From assembly GCA_020427155.1 (NCBI GenBank), contig JAGQOW010000023.1, forward strand, positions 1-42,085: DNA of 42,085 nucleotides, given 5' to 3'. Positions 18,289 through 26,541 of this stretch are shown one piece after another. The notes below the pieces were generated by a model that saw only the letters and a list, made by a program, of their open reading frames with translations, made no database searches and was not told where the DNA came from. The stretch is from Planctomycetales bacterium (lineage in GTDB: Bacteria > Planctomycetota > Planctomycetia > Pirellulales > Lacipirellulaceae). The translations under genes and the position numbers were made by a program. Numbering within the stretch: the first letter of the stretch is position 1; every line of letters begins with the position of its first letter.

Positions 18289-19146
18289 ATGGCAATCTTA
18301 GGTTCTCACATGTCGATCGCAGGCGGCTACTACAAGGCCGTTGAAGCGGCGCATCGCGTAGGATGCGATTGTGTCCAGCTGTTCACGAAGAACAACAATC
18401 AGTGGCGTGCGAAGGCTATTTCAGATGAGGATTCGCAGCGATTTCGGACGGCGCTGGCGGAGCTGGGGATCACTCACCCGATCTCTCATGATTCATATTT
18501 GATCAATCTGGCTAGTCCCGACGAGGAACTATGGAGGAAGTCGATAGACGCTTTTGTGGTGGAACTCCAGCGGGCGGAGCAACTCGGGATTCCGTACGTG
18601 GTTGCCCACCCAGGCGCTTATACTTCGAGCACCGAGTCGCAAGGACTGAAGCGGATCATTCAGGCGCTGGATGAAGTGCATCGTCAGACGAAAGGATGTC
18701 GAGCTTGCTGCCTGGTAGAGACCACGGCTGGCCAGGGATCGAATCTTGGCTGGAAGTTTGAGCAGCTGGCGACGATTCTGGATGGCGTTCGCGATCCGGA
18801 TCGGCTGGGTGTTTGCTTCGACACCTGCCATGTTTTTGCGGCTGGGTATCCGATGGATACCGAAAAGAGCTACAAGTCGACAATGCGGAGTTTTAATCAA
18901 GTCATTGAGGTGAAGAAGATCAGAGCGTTTCATTTGAACGACAGTCTGAAACCGCTTGGGTCGCGAGTAGATCGCCATGCCGGGATCGGGCGAGGCGAGA
19001 TGGGGCTGCAGCCATTTCGATTCTTACTGAATGATCGCCGATTTCGCAAAGTCCCCATGTACTTGGAAACTCCCAAAGGTGAGGAGAAGGGGAAGGACCT
19101 AGATGTCGTCAATTTGAAGACGCTCAGGGGACTGATTGCTGGCTAA
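18289..19146 (+). CDS. nfo: endonuclease IV (AP endonuclease)
   Basis: A 285-residue TIM-barrel enzyme of base-excision repair that cuts DNA 5' of abasic sites. The three-zinc centre ligands are visible: H in VVAHPGAYT, E in LVETTAGQG, D and H in CFDTCHVFAAGY, H in FHLNDS, D and H in RVDRHAGIG, and E in YLETPKG. The start MAILGSHMSIAGGY is the canonical N-terminus. Length is normal. The SRPBCC gene follows after 65 bases and may be co-transcribed. Confidence 0.97.
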   Translation: MAILGSHMSIAGGYYKAVEAAHRVGCDCVQLFTKNNNQWRAKAISDEDSQRFRTALAELGITHPISHDSYLINLASPDEELWRKSIDAFVVELQRAEQLGIPYVVAHPGAYTSSTESQGLKRIIQALDEVHRQTKGCRACCLVETTAGQGSNLGWKFEQLATILDGVRDPDRLGVCFDTCHVFAAGYPMDTEKSYKSTMRSFNQVIEVKKIRAFHLNDSLKPLGSRVDRHAGIGRGEMGLQPFRFLLNDRRFRKVPMYLETPKGEEKGKDLDVVNLKTLRGLIAG

Positions 19147-19211
19147 TTCTTTGCCGCCGGGTAGAATTGCGCAAATCGATATCTTCTCCTGCTAGAGAGG
19201 GACGAATTGCC

Positions 19212-19682
19212 ATGGCCAGGTTAACGATCAAGGCACACGTCGATGCCGCGCCAGAAGTTGTGTTCGCAGTGGCGAGCGACTTTGAGCATGCGGCAGAGAA
19301 CTTTCAGGGCATCGAACAGTTTGAAATACTGACCGAAGGGCCGATCGGCGTTGGTACGCGATTTCGCGAAACGCGAGTGATGTTTGGCAAACAGAATACA
19401 GAAGAATTGGAGATCACCGCATTTGATGAACCGCGTGGATACGTCGTGGAATGCGATTCCTGCGGCGCGCACTACCGGTCGGAGTACAAGTTTGTCGCGG
19501 ACATTGCCGGCACGCATGTACGGCTAGAACTGGATTGCCGCCCTGTTAGCTTGTTGGCGAGGCTCATGGCACCGCTCTCTGCGCTCATGATGGGGTCAGT
19601 AAAGAAGTGCTTGACCGCAGACCTGGAAGATCTGAAGCAAGCTGCGGAAGCACGCGAACGAGAAATCGCCAGGTCAACATAA
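19212..19682 (+). CDS. SRPBCC-family (START-like) ligand-binding protein
   Basis: A 156-residue protein with the SRPBCC/polyketide-cyclase-like fold: LTIKAHVDAAPEVVFAVASD at the N-terminus, GVGTRFRETRV in the middle and a C-terminal helix with LARLMAPLSALMM. Such proteins bind hydrophobic ligands in a deep cavity; some are cyclases or detoxifiers. No substrate can be named. The start is ATG 19212 with GAGAGGGA upstream; an in-frame ATG at 19167 would overlap the region just after nfo. It ends 22 bases from the convergent metal-transport operon. Confidence 0.85.
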   Translation: MARLTIKAHVDAAPEVVFAVASDFEHAAENFQGIEQFEILTEGPIGVGTRFRETRVMFGKQNTEELEITAFDEPRGYVVECDSCGAHYRSEYKFVADIAGTHVRLELDCRPVSLLARLMAPLSALMMGSVKKCLTADLEDLKQAAEAREREIARST

Positions 19683-19704
19683 TACCTGACAGAACTTACA
19701 CGGC

Positions 19705-20988
19705 TTAGTCGGGAATCTCACGGCCGTGAGGATCTTGTTCGGTAGTTTCTAGGTTTTCTTCGAGTTCCTGGCGAATTCGATCGTCGATGTAGTGCTCGAT
19801 GCGATGAGCTGGTTCGTGGACATGGTCGAGCGGCATCCCGAGGTGCTCGACGAGATAGGTTTCCCAAAGTCGGTGGGACCGCACAAGTTGCCGGGCATCA
19901 TCTCGTCCAGCGTCGGTCAATTGGAGCCGATCGCCCACCCTCTGGATGCGTCCGGTACGTGCGAGGGCGGCTATGGCCCACCTTGCGAGCCAGCTGCTGT
20001 CGAGGGCAGCGCGAGCTTTGGCGGCGGTAAGCGATTTGCTGGCGTCGAGTTCTTCGATGCGATAGAGCATGCTGAGCAAGTCTTCGCGAAGAACGCGTAT
20101 CGACATGCTCAGGTTTCTTAACAAGGTGCTGCAAATGCCGTAGCGAGGCGAAAACAACACGGCCAGGCCATAGAGCACTCCCGAGGCAACGGTCATCATG
20201 CCCGCAATATTCGTATCACAGTAAACGGCAGCCCAATAACCCAGTACGGAAGCGGCAATTCCTACGCCGGCCGATATTGCAATCATTACGGCTAACCGAT
20301 CGCAGAGCAGGTGGGCCGTAGCAGCCGGAACTATGAGCATCGCAACGACCAGAATCGAACCGACTGCCTCGAACGATGCTACGGTGGTGACCGCAACCAT
20401 CGTCATGAGCAAGTAATGTAAAGCGGCAGACGGATAACCCATGGTAGTGGCGAGATTGGCATCGAAGGAGCTGAGCTTCAGCTCTTTCCAAAACGCGAGC
20501 ACCAAGGCTAAGTTGACAATCAGGACCACTAGCGTGGTGAAGAGCGGGCGTGGCAAGCCAGCGAGCGAATCGGTAAAGGGAACCAGTTCGAGCGATCCTT
20601 CATAAACACAGGCAATGTCGAAATGCAGCCCATTGATGTATTTCTTTATGAGGATGACACCACACGCGAACAGCGAGGTAAATACGACTCCCATACTGGC
20701 ATCGCTGGGGACGCGAGCGTATTGGTGAAGAGTCTGAGTAAGGAATGTCGAGAGCAAGCCGACCGCCGCGGCCCCCAGGAAAAGTGAAACGATACCTAGA
20801 GAACCTGAAAACAGAAAGGCAAGCACCAGACCAGGCAGAACGGCATGGGAAAGGGCGTCGCCCATCAAGCTCATGCGGCGGAGGACGAGAAAACAGCCAA
20901 CCAAGGCGCAAGCCACGTTGGTTGCCGCGCCGGTGAGCACGATCCAGGCATCGGGCGAGAGCGTTGCTAGAGTGACCGGGAGTTGCAT
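19705..20988 (-). CDS. metal ABC transporter permease fused to a DtxR/MntR-like regulator domain (second permease)
   Basis: A 427-residue fusion. Residues 1-290 are a manganese/zinc-type ABC permease (ABC-3 family: LMGDALSHAVLPGL, and EAVGSILVVAMLIVPAATA) with about eight membrane helices. Residues 299-427 resemble the DNA-binding and dimerisation domains of DtxR/MntR: EDLLSMLYRIEE, a winged helix ending LTDAGRDDARQL, then HRLWETYLVEHLG, VHEPAHRIEHYIDD and DPHGREIP. All the metal-binding type residues (H of HRLWE, E of the same motif, H of VHEP, E and H of IEH) are present. It could sense manganese or iron and either gate the channel or bind DNA while tethered in the membrane. Starts 89 bases after the stop of the first permease. 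Confidence 0.88.
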   Translation of the reverse strand: MQLPVTLATLSPDAWIVLTGAATNVACALVGCFLVLRRMSLMGDALSHAVLPGLVLAFLFSGSLGIVSLFLGAAAVGLLSTFLTQTLHQYARVPSDASMGVVFTSLFACGVILIKKYINGLHFDIACVYEGSLELVPFTDSLAGLPRPLFTTLVVLIVNLALVLAFWKELKLSSFDANLATTMGYPSAALHYLLMTMVAVTTVASFEAVGSILVVAMLIVPAATAHLLCDRLAVMIAISAGVGIAASVLGYWAAVYCDTNIAGMMTVASGVLYGLAVLFSPRYGICSTLLRNLSMSIRVLREDLLSMLYRIEELDASKSLTAAKARAALDSSWLARWAIAALARTGRIQRVGDRLQLTDAGRDDARQLVRSHRLWETYLVEHLGMPLDHVHEPAHRIEHYIDDRIRQELEENLETTEQDPHGREIPD

Positions 20989-21077
20989 GAGATTAAAGAA
21001 GTTGCTTGCTCTGTCGGTGGCTTGTAAGACTTGGCATGGTGTGGAGTGATTGCCGAAGGATGTGTCAAGCGGTTCGC

Positions 21078-22385
21078 TTATTGCTGTGGTTTATCCGTGT
21101 CGAGTTCGTGGGGGGACGAGGGAACTTCAGCCACCAAGTTTGGCAAGCGGTCTTCTTCGGCAAGTTGTTGCTCGAGCTCGACCAGCAGCGATTCTGGTAG
21201 CAGGTGCTCAACATCGTCAGCATCGCGGTCGACATGGTCTGGTGCAATGTCGGCGTACTGAACCAGGTACATCTCCCAAAGTCGGTGAGCTTTGGTCAGT
21301 TCCGCTGCCCTACGCAGGCCGAAAGGAGTCAGCTGAATGGTCTGTTCGGTTCGGAGAATCGTGCCTGCTTCGGCTTCTAGCTGGAGCATTTTTTCTAAGG
21401 AATCCCAATGTCGATACTGGCTTACCGTTAGTAGGGGCAGGCAGGGAATATCCGGTAGCTGAGACTCGCTCAATTCGTAGAGCGAGCGGAGCAGATGTTC
21501 GCGAGTGATTCGTTTCCTGAGCTGGTATTCCGCCATCAGCCGAGCCGCAACTCCGCGGTCGGGCGCCAACAAGAGGGAGACGCCGAAAAAACTCGCTGCG
21601 GTAAGAACAATCGCAGCGCCGGCCGGAAAGCCGCGGCCGAGGTATGTTCCCAACGGACCAGCCGCAATACCAAAAGCTGCGGCAAGCAATAACATGATGT
21701 GGAGTCGATTGGTCCAAAAGCGCGCGGTAGCAGCAGGCAGAATGATCATGGCCGCCATGAGGATGACGCCAACAATAGGTAGTCCGACAATCGTGACAAC
21801 AGCCAAGGAAGCCATCATCAACAGATCGAGTGTAAGAGTAGGCCAACCCTGCGACTGAGCGAAATCGGTATCAAAACAAACGACTTTGAATTCCTTGAAT
21901 AGCAATGCTACGGTGAACAGCAGAATCGCGCCGACGAGGGCCAAAACGAACAAATCGCCGGTGAGCATATTGCCAGGATCTCCGAAAAGATAAGAGTTGA
22001 GTCCTGCTTTGTTGCCGCCGACGGCAGGTTTTTGAACAACCGAGAGCAAGACGACTCCCGCTCCGAAGAAAGTGCTGAGCACGATGCCGATGGCTGCATC
22101 TTCTTTGGTGCGTGTCCACCGAACAATGACAGCAATAGTGGCAATGGCAAGCAGGCCGGTGGCCAAAGCTCCGACCGACAGGGTCAGGATGCTGCGCGAA
22201 CCCATCAGGAGAAACGCCAGGGCAACTCCAGGCAAGGCGGCGTGAGCGAGCATGTCGCCGACCAAGGCACGGCCGCGCAGAACGGCAAAGCAACCAACGA
22301 CGCCAGCCATGCCGCCGAGTAGTGCCGTGCCGATCATCACTTTACTGCTCAATGATAAGCCGAGCAGCAGAGGCAGTCCGCTCAT
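21078..22385 (-). CDS. metal ABC transporter permease fused to a degenerate DtxR/MntR-like domain (first permease)
   Basis: A 435-residue fusion like the one encoded next to it. Residues 1-283 are an ABC-3 permease ([19 protein letters not shown] and [19 protein letters not shown]). Residues 284-435 have a helix-turn-helix-like part ([14 protein letters not shown]) and a DtxR-like part with [20 protein letters not shown] and DDVEHLLPE. Unlike the partner, the histidine of the VH motif is aspartate (VDRD) and the final DPHG segment is lost. The start ATG 22385 overlaps the stop of the ATPase gene by 4 bases (ATGA). A longer in-frame reading up to 22832 only shadows the ATPase gene. Confidence 0.88.
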   Translation of the reverse strand: MSGLPLLLGLSLSSKVMIGTALLGGMAGVVGCFAVLRGRALVGDMLAHAALPGVALAFLLMGSRSILTLSVGALATGLLAIATIAVIVRWTRTKEDAAIGIVLSTFFGAGVVLLSVVQKPAVGGNKAGLNSYLFGDPGNMLTGDLFVLALVGAILLFTVALLFKEFKVVCFDTDFAQSQGWPTLTLDLLMMASLAVVTIVGLPIVGVILMAAMIILPAATARFWTNRLHIMLLLAAAFGIAAGPLGTYLGRGFPAGAAIVLTAASFFGVSLLLAPDRGVAARLMAEYQLRKRITREHLLRSLYELSESQLPDIPCLPLLTVSQYRHWDSLEKMLQLEAEAGTILRTEQTIQLTPFGLRRAAELTKAHRLWEMYLVQYADIAPDHVDRDADDVEHLLPESLLVELEQQLAEEDRLPNLVAEVPSSPHELDTDKPQQ

Positions 22386-23149
22386 CGGTTGGGTTCCCTC
22401 TGGCGCATCGCCTCGGCTGCCTCGTCGAGAATGGTCAGCCGCCCGCCGTATGTTTTCTGCAGGTTTTCTTTGGTAAAAGCGACGTCGACCGGGCCGCAGG
22501 CGATCAGCCGCATGTTGAGCAGGATCACATAGTCGAAATACTCGCGAACGGTCTGAATATCGTGATGGACGATGAGTACGGTCTTGCCCGAGGCGCGAAG
22601 AGTTTGCAGTAGTTCGACGATGGCAGCCTCCGTAGCGGCATCGACTCCAGAAAAGGGCTCGTCGAGAAAGTAGATTTGCGCATCTTGTGCCAGGGCGCGG
22701 GCAAGGAAAACGCGTTGTTGTTGGCCGCCCGAGAGTTGGCGAATCTGACGATTGGCTAAGGGCAACATCCCCACCTGATCGAGGCAACGGTCTGCAACCT
22801 CGCGTTCCGCTCGGCCGGGGCGTCGAAACCAACCAAGCTTGCCATAGGTTCCCATCAGGACAACGTCGCGGACGGTAACCGGGAAGTCCCAGTCGACCGA
22901 TTCGCGTTGCGGAACATAGCCGACCAAGCGCCGCTGCTCGAAGTAGCTCTTGCCGTAGATTTCGACTTTTCCGCTCGCCAAGGGAACCAAGCCTAAGGCG
23001 GCCTTGATGAGCGTGGTTTTGCCCGCTCCGTTGGGGCCCACGATGCCGACAAGTTGGCCTTCGGGTAGTTCGAGATCAATATCCCACAACACAGGACGCC
23101 GCTGGTAGGCTACGGTCATATCGTGGATTTCGAAAGCAGGCGCGGGCAT
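22382..23149 (-). CDS. manganese/zinc ABC transporter ATP-binding protein
   Basis: A 255-residue ABC ATPase of the metal-importer group. Walker A is GPNGAGKTT, the Q-loop is [20 protein letters not shown] (typical of the manganese/zinc family), the signature is LSGGQQQR, Walker B is [12 protein letters not shown], and the H-loop is IVHHD. It powers uptake with the two permeases. The start is set at ATG 23149 where the family region ([20 protein letters not shown]) begins; a TTG at 23200 would add 17 residues. No good ribosome site is seen. It is coupled to the first permease by ATGA. Confidence 0.94.
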   Translation of the reverse strand: MPAPAFEIHDMTVAYQRRPVLWDIDLELPEGQLVGIVGPNGAGKTTLIKAALGLVPLASGKVEIYGKSYFEQRRLVGYVPQRESVDWDFPVTVRDVVLMGTYGKLGWFRRPGRAEREVADRCLDQVGMLPLANRQIRQLSGGQQQRVFLARALAQDAQIYFLDEPFSGVDAATEAAIVELLQTLRASGKTVLIVHHDIQTVREYFDYVILLNMRLIACGPVDVAFTKENLQKTYGGRLTILDEAAEAMRQREPNR

Positions 23150-23227
23150 GGTCGGAAGGGAATCGAGTCGCGGGTTACGAGTGGTGTGAGTTTGTAACAA
23201 GAATAGCAGCTTTGGCGACTTAGTAAG

Positions 23228-24226
23228 CTAATTGCCAATCTCGGTACTGAGAGCCTGGACGATAGTCTTGACGTTATGGCGGATCATACCGAGGTAGGAG
23301 CTTTCGTCGGTACCTGCCGGTCCCAACGCGTCGGCATAGAGTTCTCCGCCGATCTTGAGATCGTGTCCAGCGTCGCGGCAAGGCTCGACAAGAGCTTCTA
23401 CGGTGCGAGGAGCGATTGCCGATTCGACAAAGACCGCAGGGATCTTCCGCTGGATGATCATATTTTGGATCGTCTCCTGGTGCGCAATGTCTTTCTCTGA
23501 ATCGGTACTAATGCCCTTCAAGCCAAAGACATCGAGGCCATAGGCTTTGCCAAAATAGCCGAAAGCATCGTGTGCGGTGACAAGCACTCGGCGGTTTTCA
23601 GGAATCTTGGCAATCTCATCTTTGCAGAACTGATCAAGCTTGTTGAGTTGATCGGCGTAGGCGTTGGCATTCTCTTGATAGTCGTTGGCGTGGCTGGGGT
23701 CGAACTCAGAGAGCATCTTGGCAACATCTGCCACACAATCGGCCCACAGCTTAACATCGTGCCAGACATGGGGATCGAACATTCCTTCGAATTCGGGCGG
23801 CTCGCGGAGGCGCGAATCTGATCGAGATTGGAGTCCTTCCGTAACGGCGAACGTCGCTTTATTGCGAGCCATCTGCACGAACAAATCGGACATTCGTCCT
23901 TCCAGGTGCAAGCCATTAAAAAAGATCGCATCGGCTTTGCTTAGCTTGGAAACATCTGAAGAGATGGGGCGGTAGAGGTGCGGATCGACTCCTGGCCCCA
24001 TCAGCGCATCGACATGGACATGCTCACCGCCAATCTGGGCAACCATTTCGGCGACCTGGCCGATCGTGCAGACAATCTGAATCGGATAATGGCCAGTAAA
24101 ACCGCGAGAGGCACTCCCTGCTTCGTCAGTCGAGACGGAGTGATTATCGGCATTGTTGCAGCCGGCCAAGATTGCAGATGACAAGAGTAAGCCAGGAAGA
24201 AACATCATCGGATTCTTGATATACAC
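23228..24226 (-). CDS. metal ABC transporter substrate-binding lipoprotein (manganese/zinc type)
   Basis: A 332-residue lipoprotein. The signal peptide ends in the lipobox LAGC (cysteine at residue 22). The body is of the TroA/ZnuA cluster A-I type: DPHLYRP and DPHVWHD carry metal histidines, followed by HDAFGYFGKAYGLDV, ESAIAPRTVEAL and GGELYADALGPAGT. The D/E arrangement (GGELYADA) is like manganese-type binders. It captures the metal outside the membrane for the permeases. The start is ATG 24226 (GAGGACG about 10 bases upstream); ATG at 24208 is an alternative. It is first in the operon. Confidence 0.92.
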   Translation of the reverse strand: MYIKNPMMFLPGLLLSSAILAGCNNADNHSVSTDEAGSASRGFTGHYPIQIVCTIGQVAEMVAQIGGEHVHVDALMGPGVDPHLYRPISSDVSKLSKADAIFFNGLHLEGRMSDLFVQMARNKATFAVTEGLQSRSDSRLREPPEFEGMFDPHVWHDVKLWADCVADVAKMLSEFDPSHANDYQENANAYADQLNKLDQFCKDEIAKIPENRRVLVTAHDAFGYFGKAYGLDVFGLKGISTDSEKDIAHQETIQNMIIQRKIPAVFVESAIAPRTVEALVEPCRDAGHDLKIGGELYADALGPAGTDESSYLGMIRHNVKTIVQALSTEIGN

Positions 24227-24280
24227 AGTGAAACTCGTCCTCTATTGAGCTAGGAGTGTTATTTACCAACATGCCACTAT

Positions 24281-24295
24281 TGAGACTCTGTCTCA
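24281..24295. promoter_or_regulatory. palindromic operator candidate upstream of metal-transport operon
   Basis: TGAGAC-TCT-GTCTCA is a perfect 15-base inverted repeat 55 bases before the lipoprotein start, where a metalloregulator (MntR, DtxR or Fur type) would be expected to bind. It does not equal the known consensus of any of these that I can recall. Confidence 0.4.
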
Positions 24296-24338
24296 TTAAC
24301 AGCCTACCCTATGTCCACTTTCCTTCCAAGAGGGGGTA

Positions 24339-24389
24339 GCCGGATTTCTTCTACACCTGTTGCTTGGCTGCGAGCCAAGGAGATCCGGC
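24339..24389 (+). other. two-tier hairpin, candidate structured RNA
   Basis: Outer stem: GCCGGATTTC (24339-24348) pairs with GAGATCCGGC (24380-24389), 10 pairs with one G-T. Inner stem: CTTGGCT (24363-24369) pairs with AGCCAAG (24373-24379) over a GCG loop. A 14-base bulge separates them on the left side only. Two smaller hairpins follow at 24426-24450 (TTGCGG/CCGCAA) and 24469-24483 (GGAGA/TCTCC). Read as RNA on the plus strand it would be the leader of the acetyltransferase. I do not recognise a known riboswitch class. Confidence 0.4.
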
Positions 24390-24546
24390 AGCTGCTTTTT
24401 CGCTTTATCCGATACCTGGAGGGAATTGCGGGCTGACAAGTCATCCGCAAAAGGCTGGCCCAGAGGGGGGAGATTGCTTCTCCATACCCCCGATTGTGGT
24501 ATCTTTAGAGAGTTGCCAAGCAAGTTCGAGCAATCGGCTGTTCGTC

Positions 24547-25128
24547 ATGTATTTCAAGAACCAGCAGTACATCAAGCGATATCGCATGGAGTTGGATCTC
24601 CGACGTTGGCAGCACCCTCGTATCGGGTTGCCAATGGACTATCGCCTGGTGGGTTGGAATCCTTCGCTGGTGGCGTGTCATGCTGAAGTAAAGTACCAGA
24701 GTTTTCGCGGAGAAATCGATGCTGAGGTATTTCCTTGCCTGGGAGAATACGAGGGATGCCACAAGCTGATGATCGAGATCGGGAATAAGGATGGCTTTGT
24801 CCCCGAGGCGACCTGGTTGGCCGAGTATGTGGGAGCAGGCCAGCGCAAGTCAGAGTATTGCGGCACCATCCAGGCAGTGCGCACCCAGCGAGGCCTGGCC
24901 AGTATTCAAAACATAGGTGTAGCTCCCTTGCATCGAGGTCGAGGCATCGGAACCGCGTTGATTCTGGCAGCCCTGATGGGTCTGGATTATACGGGCATCC
25001 TGCGTGTTCGCCTGGAGGTCACCGCAGAAAACCGTGGTGCGATCGATCTTTATCGACGGCTAGGTTTTCGGACCATCCGAACTCTCTACAAAACGGTTGA
25101 GCTTGCCCCTGTGGCGCCGTCTGGCTAG
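24547..25128 (+). CDS. GNAT-family N-acetyltransferase
   Basis: A 193-residue protein with a C-terminal GNAT domain (about residues 105-185). The acetyl-CoA loop is IGVAPLHRGRGIGTALI (R/Q-x-x-G-x-G/A motif), and VTAENRGAIDLYRRLGFRT is the usual last strand-helix motif. The N-terminal 60 residues (MYFKNQQYIKRYRMELDLRR and onward) probably form the substrate side. Acetyl acceptor unknown. The start ATG 24547 is chosen as the likely start; no ribosome site is obvious, and upstream frames lack homology. It is followed 98 bases later by the M16 pair. Confidence 0.85.
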   Translation: MYFKNQQYIKRYRMELDLRRWQHPRIGLPMDYRLVGWNPSLVACHAEVKYQSFRGEIDAEVFPCLGEYEGCHKLMIEIGNKDGFVPEATWLAEYVGAGQRKSEYCGTIQAVRTQRGLASIQNIGVAPLHRGRGIGTALILAALMGLDYTGILRVRLEVTAENRGAIDLYRRLGFRTIRTLYKTVELAPVAPSG

Positions 25129-25226
25129 GCTGCTCGCTTGGAACCTTCTTCGTCTGTGTAGCACGGGGCTCTGGCAAACCGCCGGATCGCGTAGTTTTTT
25201 TGAAATTCGAAGACTTTTCATCGCTT

Positions 25227-26489
25227 ATGGCCCCTGTTTCTCAAGTGCAGCAACGGTCGGCTCGTAGTCGTCAACTTGCTAATGGCATGGTCCTGGTAGG
25301 TGAACCAGCGGACACCTTTCAATCGGCTGCCATTTCTCTGCTGGTTCCAAGTGGTTACAGCCGAGAACCTGCAGACCGATTGGGGCTGTCGTCTCTGGTG
25401 TGCGACATGGTGCTGCGTGGCGCCGGCTCGCGTGACAGCCGGGCGCTCGTAAATGCCCTGGAGATCCTGGGGGTAGAGCGGGGTGAATCGGTAGGTGCAT
25501 CGCAAACAAGCTTTAGCGCGGCAACTTTGGCCAGCAATTTGAAGGAAACGCTTTCGATTTATGCAGATTTGGTGCAGCGTCCTCATCTGCCCAAGGATCA
25601 GTTGGATGCGGGCAAACTGGTTTGCCTGCAGGAGATACGAGGTGCAGAAGATGAGCCAAGCCAGCGGCTGATGGCCAGGCTACGTCACAGAGCGTATCCC
25701 GAGCCATGGGGAAGAGCGAGCCACGGCAGCGAAGAAGGAGTTTCGGACAGCTCGGAAGCCGATGTTCAGGACTACTGGTCGCGGACTTATCAGCCTCGAG
25801 GCTCGATTCTAGCTGTGGCAGGCAATTTTGATTGGGATGAGATCGTCGAGCACGTCGAAGCGCTGTTTGGCGATTGGAAACCCCTCGACACAGCTGCAGT
25901 GTCGGAATCGGTTGCCAGTCGAAGTTCGGAGCATGAGCCGTATGATTCGAACCAATGCCACATTGGCATTGCATTTCCTAGCGTGCCCTACCGTGACCCC
26001 GAGTATCTACGGGCTTGGGCGGTTGTCGGCGTTTTGAGCGGAGGCATGAGTTCGCGGCTATTCGCTGAGGTTCGAGAGAAGCGGGGACTTTGTTACACGG
26101 TAAGCGCCTCACTGCAAACGCAGCGAGATCGGGCACGCGTGCTTTGCTATGCAGGCACCACGGCAGATCGGGCTCAAGAAACGCTCGACGTAACATGCGG
26201 CGAACTGCTGCGACTGCGTGACGGGGTAACGTCCGAGGAACTTGACCGCCTGAAGGCACGAATCAAGAGCGGGCTGATCATGCAGCAAGAGTCCACCAGC
26301 GCGCGAAGCAGCGTAATTGCTCGCGACTGGTATCACTTGGGACGAGTGCGAGCCTTGGAGGAAGTGAGCCGTTTGATCGATGAAATCCGTAGTGAAGACA
26401 TTAACGATTTCCTGAAGGAGCATCCGCCCGCTGATTTCGTATTTGCCACGTTGGGGCCGAGTGCTCTCAATATTCCTGAGAATTATTAA
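25227..26489 (+). CDS. M16 (insulinase/pitrilysin) family protein lacking the zinc motif
   Basis: A 420-residue M16-fold protein. The region that should hold the H-x-x-E-H zinc motif reads GLSSLVCDMVLRGAG, so both histidines and the glutamate are missing. The rest of the fold is normal (SREPADRLGLSSLV, QEIRGAEDEPSQR, AVAGNFDWDEIVEHV and SSRLFAEVREKRGLCYTVSA near residue 290). It is probably the regulatory partner (like mitochondrial MPP-alpha) of the active M16 protein encoded next to it. The ATG at 25227 is preferred over the TTG at 25200; neither has a ribosome site. Confidence 0.85.
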   Translation: MAPVSQVQQRSARSRQLANGMVLVGEPADTFQSAAISLLVPSGYSREPADRLGLSSLVCDMVLRGAGSRDSRALVNALEILGVERGESVGASQTSFSAATLASNLKETLSIYADLVQRPHLPKDQLDAGKLVCLQEIRGAEDEPSQRLMARLRHRAYPEPWGRASHGSEEGVSDSSEADVQDYWSRTYQPRGSILAVAGNFDWDEIVEHVEALFGDWKPLDTAAVSESVASRSSEHEPYDSNQCHIGIAFPSVPYRDPEYLRAWAVVGVLSGGMSSRLFAEVREKRGLCYTVSASLQTQRDRARVLCYAGTTADRAQETLDVTCGELLRLRDGVTSEELDRLKARIKSGLIMQQESTSARSSVIARDWYHLGRVRALEEVSRLIDEIRSEDINDFLKEHPPADFVFATLGPSALNIPENY

Positions 26490-26541
26490 GGATTCGTCGT
26501 AAGCTGCGCGACGACGAGCGAGTGTAAGGGAGAGGTATTTG

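Larger units (their letters stand above)
24227..24546. other. 320-base divergent intergenic region with operator-like palindrome and stacked hairpins
   Basis: Between the metal-transport operon and the acetyltransferase gene. It contains the palindrome at 24281-24295 and the structured stretch 24339-24483, listed separately. No credible gene is seen; an open plus-strand frame from 24364 runs into the acetyltransferase, but its first 61 residues are not family-like. Confidence 0.5.

Noticed and set aside
22386..22832. Upstream extension of the first metal permease
   Set aside because: It overlaps the ATPase gene in another frame and its residues are arginine-rich and unlike a permease; ATG 22385 overlaps the ATPase stop in the usual coupled way.
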